Positions 58,745 through 64,000 of a stretch of 64,000 nucleotides of DNA are shown here, one piece after another. This DNA is from Megaleporinus macrocephalus (lineage: Eukaryota; Chordata; Actinopteri; Characiformes; Anostomidae). The translations under genes were made by a program, and so were the position numbers. The stretch lies in the NCBI GenBank assembly GCA_021613375.1, contig CM038727.1:2694504-2758503 (forward strand), written 5' to 3'. Numbering within the stretch: position 1 is the first letter of the stretch; every line of letters starts with the position of its first letter. Under the pieces are notes generated by a model. It was not told the DNA's origin and did not search any database. It saw nothing but the letters and a program-made list of their open reading frames with translations.

Positions 58745-59705
58745 GTTCCCATACTACACAGTGAGACAGCAGCACTGCTGTGTCTGATCCACTCACACCA
58801 GCACAACACAGACAAACACACCACCACCACGTCAGTGTCACTGCAGTGCTGAGAATGATCCACCTCCCTAATAGTATCTGCTCTGTGGTGGTCCTGTGGG
58901 GGTCCTGATCATTAAAGAACAGAGTAATAAAGTATACAGAGAATCAGATGAACAACAGTCTGTAAGTGGAGGTCCTGTATGGTCAGTGGAGCTGATACAG
59001 TGGACAGTGAGTGTAGGTCCTGTATGGTCAGTGGAGCTGATACAGTGGACAGTGAGTGGAGGTCCTGTATGGTCAGTGGAGCTGATACAGTGGACAGTGA
59101 GTGGAGGTCCTGTATGGTCAGTGGAGCTGATACAGTGGACAGTGAGTGGAGGTCCTGTATGGTCAGTGGAGCTGATACAGTGGACAGTGAGTGGAGGTCC
59201 TGTATGGTCTGTGGAGCTGATACAGTGGACAGTGAGTGGAGGTCCTGTATGGTCAGTGGAGCTGATACAGTGGACAGTGAGTGGAGGTCCTGTATGGTCA
59301 GTGGAGCTGATACAGTGGACAGTGAGTGGAGGTCCTGTATGGTCAGTGGAGCTGATACAGTGGACAGTGAGTGGAGGTCCTGTATGGTCAGTGGAGCTGA
59401 TACAGTGGACAGTGAGTGGAGGTCCTGTATGGTCAGTGGAGCTGATACAGTGGACAGTGAGTGGAGGTCCTGTATGGTCAGTGGAGCTGATACAGTGGAC
59501 AGTGAGTGGAGGTCCTATATGGTCAGTGGAGCAGATACAGTGGACAGTGAGTGGAGGTCCTGTATGGTCAGTGGAGCTGATACAGTGGACAGTGAGTGGA
59601 GGTCCTGTATGGTCAGTGGAGCTGATACAGTGGACAGTGAGTGGAGGTCCTGTATGGTCAGTGGAGCTGATACAGTGGACAGTAGTTTTAATGTTATGAC
59701 TGGTC
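58745..59705. mobile_element. Common fish dispersed element with internal satellite
   Basis: Left part AGCAGCACTGCTGTGTCTGA to GTCAGTGTCACTGCAGTGCT, middle TCCTGTGGGGGTCCTGATCA, right end AGTTTTAATGTTATGACTGG. The 45-bp segment just inside the right end is amplified. Confidence 0.65.
58963..59683 (+). repeat. 45-bp satellite, 16 copies
   Basis: Unit GTGGAGGTCCTGTATGGTCA, GTGGAGCTGATACAGTGGAC and AGTGA, nearly identical throughout. Because 45 is a multiple of 3 and no frame has a stop in the unit, long open frames (256-292 codons) appear on both strands; they are not genes. Confidence 0.97.
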
Positions 59706-59744
59706 TGTGTAATTTGTTCGTCCGTCTTTTGCGTACGACTGTAC

Positions 59745-59960
59745 ATTAATTACCGCGCCGTACAATCATTACACTGCAGCGCGAGTTTGACAGGAATCAT
59801 TACATTGTGCTGAGTTTCGCTCTGAAACGTCGAACACCTGCTCGCTTTCTGCACCTGCTGCCTGGAGAGTTTCCTGATGAGATCCTTCCCACATGTTCAC
59901 ACTCGGCAGTCACGTCTGGTTAAATCCAATCAGCAAACCAGCTCATAGCATGACAACAAC
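59745..59960. promoter_or_regulatory. Candidate conserved non-coding element
   Basis: ATTAATTACCGCGCCGTACA, TCATTACACTGCAGCGCG and GGAATCATTACATTG; clustered ATTA sites and no coding frame. Confidence 0.33.
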
Positions 59961-60330
59961 GTGTCTGTGCTACTTTCCCTGTTTTATGCAAAGCAGACGT
60001 AACACACTGTTGCTATTTCGGATGTTCAAACATGTGTCAGCCAATCAGATTTAAGAACCAGAGATATCAGAATAATCTGAATGAATGTCATTGATTTTTT
60101 TGGTGCATAACTAAAAAATCAATACATACAAATATGTAAATCATAATAAAACATTAGTTTTTATATCTTAAAAATTCTATTATCATAGAAAATACTTGTA
60201 CCATATGTACCATATGAGCACCGCAACTTATTATCCACTCGTTCATCACGCCGCTGTCCTCGGGGAGAGTGTTCGCGCTGTTATGACCTGCTAGTTAAGT
60301 GGATGGGCTTTAAGAGTTCCGTGTTGCAGC

Positions 60331-60555
60331 ATGGAGCCGGCAGCCGCTGCGTGTCTCGGAGCGGAGAGCGGGATGACAAATGCTCCGGCTGGAGCGCGGG
60401 CTGCCTGAGGTTCTGCAGTGATGGAGTACATGCTCAGTGTACGAGCAGAGCAACAGTGGAACTGCATCCACTCCTACAGAGGTCAGAAGAAAAAGCTGAA
60501 CAAGTTCACAAAGTCGTGTAATGCACTTGCAGATAAGCCTGATCTCCGGCTTTAA
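60331..60555 (+). pseudogene. 75-codon frame with one in-frame TGA, in CpG-rich DNA
   Basis: An ATG at 60,331 in good context opens an Ala-rich start (MEPAAAACLGAESG). It stops at TGA 60,406-60,408, and the same frame continues for 49 codons, including MEYMLSVRAEQQWNCIHSYR and a Lys-rich GQKKKLNKFTKSC, to TAA at 60,553-60,555. The stop could be a CGA-to-TGA change. CpG density from 60,240 to 60,450 is high, so a promoter or first exon is possible, with the ATG at 60,421 as an alternative start. Family not recognised. Confidence 0.3.
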
Positions 60556-60724
60556 CGTTACGGGATGGCCAGGCGGATCCAAGGACGGCAGCAGTAGGTG
60601 GTCTTAACGTTGCCTTCACTTAAATGGGGACCTATTGGCCTACTGAGTTCCCTCGTGCCAGCAAAGCGGATAGTTGCGATCCCAACCTCTGATTGGCTAA
60701 GTCACTGTGAAATACACACTAACC

Positions 60725-63115
60725 AGGCTGAGTCCCAAACACCTCCATATCCCTACATAGTACATACATACATCAAACCCAGACTGAGTCCCAAACACCT
60801 CCATATCCCTACATAGTACATACATACATCAAACCCAGACTGAGTCCCAAACACCTCCATATCCCTACATAGTACATACATACATCAAAACCAGACTGAG
60901 TCCTAAACACCTCCGTATCCCTACATAGTACATACATACATCAAACCCAGACTGAGTCCCAAACACCTCCGTATCCCTACATAGTACATACATACATACA
61001 TACATCATACCCAGACTAAGTCCCAAACACCTCCATATCCCTACATAGTACATACATACATCAAAACCAGACTGAGTCCCAAACACCTCCATATCCCTAC
61101 ATAGTACATACATACATCAAACCCAGACTGAGTCCCAAACACCTCCGTATCCCTACATAGTACATACATACATCAAACCCAGACTGAGTCCCAAACACCT
61201 CCGTATCCCTACATAGTACATACATACATACATCAAACCCAGACTGAGTCCCAAACACCTCCATATCCCTACATAGTACATACATACATACATCAAACCC
61301 AGACTGAGTCCTAAACACCTCCATATCCCTACATAGTACATACATACATCAAACCCAGATTGAGTCCCAAACACCTCCATATCCCTACATAGTACATACA
61401 TACATCAAACCCAGACTGAGTCCCAAACACCTCCATATCCCTACATAGTACATACATACATCAAACTCAGACTGAGTCCCAAACACCTCCGTATCCCTAC
61501 ATAGTACATACATACATACATCAAACCCAGACTGAGTCCCAAACACCTCCATATCCCTACATAGTACATACATACATCAAACCCAGTCTGAGTCCCAAAC
61601 ACCTCCATATCCCTACATAGTACATACATACATCAAACCCAGACTGAGTCCCAAACACCTCCGTATCCCTACATAGTACATACATACATACATCAAACCC
61701 AGACTGAGTCCCAAACACCTCCATATCTCTACATAGTACATACACACATCAAACCCAGACTGAGTCCCAAACACCTCCATATCCCTACATAGTACATACA
61801 TACATCAAACCCAGACTGAGTCCCAAACACCTCCATATCCCTACATAGTACATACATACATCCATCAAACCCAGACTGAGTCCCAAACACCTCCATATCC
61901 CTACATAGTACATACATACATCAAACCCAGACTGAGTCCCAAACACCTCCGTATCCCTACATAGTACATACATACATCAAACCCAGACTGAGTCCCAAAC
62001 ACCTCCATATCCCTACATAGTACATACATACATCAAACCCAGACTGAGTCCCAAACACCTCCATATCCCTACATAGTACATACATACATCAAAACCAGAC
62101 TGAGTCCTAAACACCTCCGTATCCCTACATAGTACATACATACATCAAACCCAGACTGAGTCCCAAACACCTCCGTATCCCTACATAGTACATACATACA
62201 TACATACATCATACCCAGACTAAGTCCCAAACACCTCCATATCCCTACATAGTACATACATACATCAAACCCAGACTGAGTCCCAAACACCTCCATATCC
62301 TACATAGTACATACATACATCAAAACCAGACTGAGTCCTAAACACCTCCGTATCCCTACATAGTACATACATACATCAAACCCAGACTGAGTCCCAAACA
62401 CCTCCGTATCCCTACATAGTACATACATACATACATCAAACCCAGACTGAGTCCCAAACACCTCCATATCCCTACATAGTACATACATACATCAAACCCA
62501 GACTGAGTCCCAAACACCTCCATATCCCTACATAGTACATACATACATCAAACCCAGACTGAGTCCCAAACACCTCCATATCCCTACATAGTACATACAT
62601 ACATCAAACTCAGACTGAGTCCCAAACACCTCCGTATCCCTACATAGTACATACATACATACATCAAACCCAGACTGAGTCCCAAACACCTCCATATCCC
62701 TACATAGTACATACATACATCAAACCCAGTCTGAGTCCCAAACACCTCCATATCCCTACATAGTACATACATACATCAAACCCAGACTGAGTCCCAAACA
62801 CCTCCGTATCCCTACATAGTACATACATACATCAAACCCAGACTGAGTCCCAAACACCTCCATATCTCTACATAGTACATACATACATCAAACCCAGACT
62901 GAGTCCCAAACACCTCCATATCCCTACATAGTACATACATACATCAATCCCAGACTGAGTCCCAAACACCTCCATATCCCTACATAGTACATACATACAT
63001 ACATCAAACCCAGACTGAGTCCCAAACACCTCCATATCCCTACATAGTACATACATACATCAAACCCAGACTGAGTCCCAAACACCTCCATATCCCTACA
63101 TAGTACATACATACA
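60725..63115 (+). repeat. 56-bp satellite with higher-order duplication, about 42 copies
   Basis: Unit AGTCCCAAACACCTCCATAT, CCCTACATAGTACATACATA and CATCAAACCCAGACTG, with 60- and 64-bp variants from extra CATA. Marker variants (CAAAACCAGAC, CATCATACCC, GACTAAG) at 60,886-61,020 recur at 62,090-62,224, exactly 1,204 bp later, and further markers repeat with a one-unit deletion. The - strand frames of 60-82 codons are repeat-encoded. Confidence 0.95.
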
Positions 63116-63289
63116 TACTATTGTTTTTTAACAGTGTATTACTAAGTAGGAACTAAGCACTAAAGTAAACAAAGTCTTAATTAACACTTTATAGCTACAT
63201 CAATTACCAAAAAGACAAACATTAGAACAAGCCAGTAACTGAATTCTCATGTTGACATTTAGTAATTGTTTAAATATTAATTAGTAGAA

Positions 63290-63700
63290 CAACTGAAATA
63301 ACCACCACACTGAGTTCCTGTTTTGGCGCTTCTCTTTTCTGGAACTCTGCAACTTTTCTGACAGAAATGAATTTCGGTCTGATTTCAGGATGTTTACACA
63401 TGGTCTGTGGATCTTCTGCAGAGATTTTGCAGGTTTAATATTTAATGAGTAGTTTGTATTTAATATTGCGCTGCGAGTTTTATTACCATTGATTGCGGGG
63501 TAGATAAACATTTGCTGAGTGCTATCCAGGCTCTGTCCCCGTTTCTGTCCTCCTGAAACATGATTCATTGGTTTAAACGTTCGTTCGTTGTCCGTGGCCG
63601 CTGTAATAATTAATTATTGAACTGCAGTCGCTCGTTAAACGTGCACTGGCTGCCGGAGCTTTGAACAGACTGTTAATTACATTTTTAAATATTAGTCATT
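63290..63700. promoter_or_regulatory. Candidate conserved non-coding element
   Basis: Unique sequence with CTGTAATAATTAATTATTGA (a symmetrical TAATTAATTA), TGTTAATTACA and CGTTCGTTCG. A 95-codon - frame lacks a recognised domain. 63,700-64,000 holds nothing that I recognise apart from a short (CATCT)n. Confidence 0.3.
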
Positions 63701-64000
63701 TTCTTACCTTCTAATAAGCGCAACACATCATAGAACCTCTACCAAATTATAACCAGCTGCCCTTTAACTCTGCATGAACATTACATAAGTCAAGATCACC
63801 TGTAATAACATCAAAACATTAAAGTACAGCGATCAGCCACCACAGTAAAACCATCTCATCTCATCTCATGTTCTGTAAAATAACAGTAACATGTTGGTAT
63901 GCAATGTAAAATGACTACAAAATGCTTTAATTCTACTGTCATATGCTGTAATTCAATATACAGAAAAATGCTGCTACAATTAATTAAAGTAGATACCCTG

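Noticed and set aside
58868..59746. Open frames of 256-292 codons on both strands
   Set aside because: Produced by a 45-bp tandem repeat with no stop in several frames; flanks are transposon, with no splice or promoter context.
60865..63112. Series of 62-82-codon minus-strand frames
   Set aside because: Repeat-encoded by the 56-bp satellite.

Overview
This window reads as nuclear DNA of a teleost fish, probably an otophysan (inference). It contains no prokaryotic genes. Support comes from vertebrate-type GT-AG introns, remnants of Tc1, mariner, DIRS/Ngaro, L1 and L2/Rex-like elements, dispersed repeats of a kind common in teleosts, and very dense tandem repetition. By my estimate about one third of the window is tandem arrays. 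I saw no rRNA, tRNA or CRISPR locus.

Layout. 1-5.4 kb holds the 3' half of one convincing protein-coding gene on the + strand, with at least 15 exons. All internal exons begin and end in phase 1. Blocks of exons with their introns have been duplicated in tandem. The gene ends with a proline/glutamine nonapeptide-repeat exon, an Arg/Gly-rich terminal exon, a repetitive 3' UTR and an AATAAA signal. I do not recognise the protein. 5.4-17.7 kb is a chain of satellite arrays (units of about 60, 37, 73, 126 and 58 bp), separated by short unique stretches, two CpG-rich segments and a few candidate exons. 17.9-23.3 kb holds transposon relics: a DIRS/Ngaro tyrosine recombinase, Tc1 pieces and a LINE reverse-transcriptase tail. 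23.8-29.4 kb mixes candidate conserved non-coding elements with arrays. 29.4-36 kb is nested transposon debris: Tc1, a LINE interrupted by other DNA, a long hairpin, and a mariner-like transposase inside a Tc1 fragment. 36-49 kb has candidate regulatory elements, a TIR-bounded 1.1-kb mariner-type element, a CCAAT-bearing array and a 20-bp satellite. 49-64 kb is dominated by arrays: a 25-bp TTAGGG-containing array with higher-order structure, a 0.3-0.5-kb unit array, a 50-bp array, a 32-bp array, a 45-bp array and a 56-bp array with 1.2-kb higher-order duplication.

How it fits together. Apart from the left gene, this looks like a gene desert or very large intron. Blocks of non-repetitive, homeobox-site-rich sequence that could be enhancers alternate with satellites. 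Several satellites visibly grew from one end or an internal segment of a dispersed element. The same satellite family recurs at separated sites in three cases: 58 bp at 16.6 and 24.3 kb; 20 bp at 22.2 and 43.2 kb; 32 bp at 27 and 57.8 kb, in opposite orientation. Most longer open frames are by-products of these arrays and are not annotated as genes.
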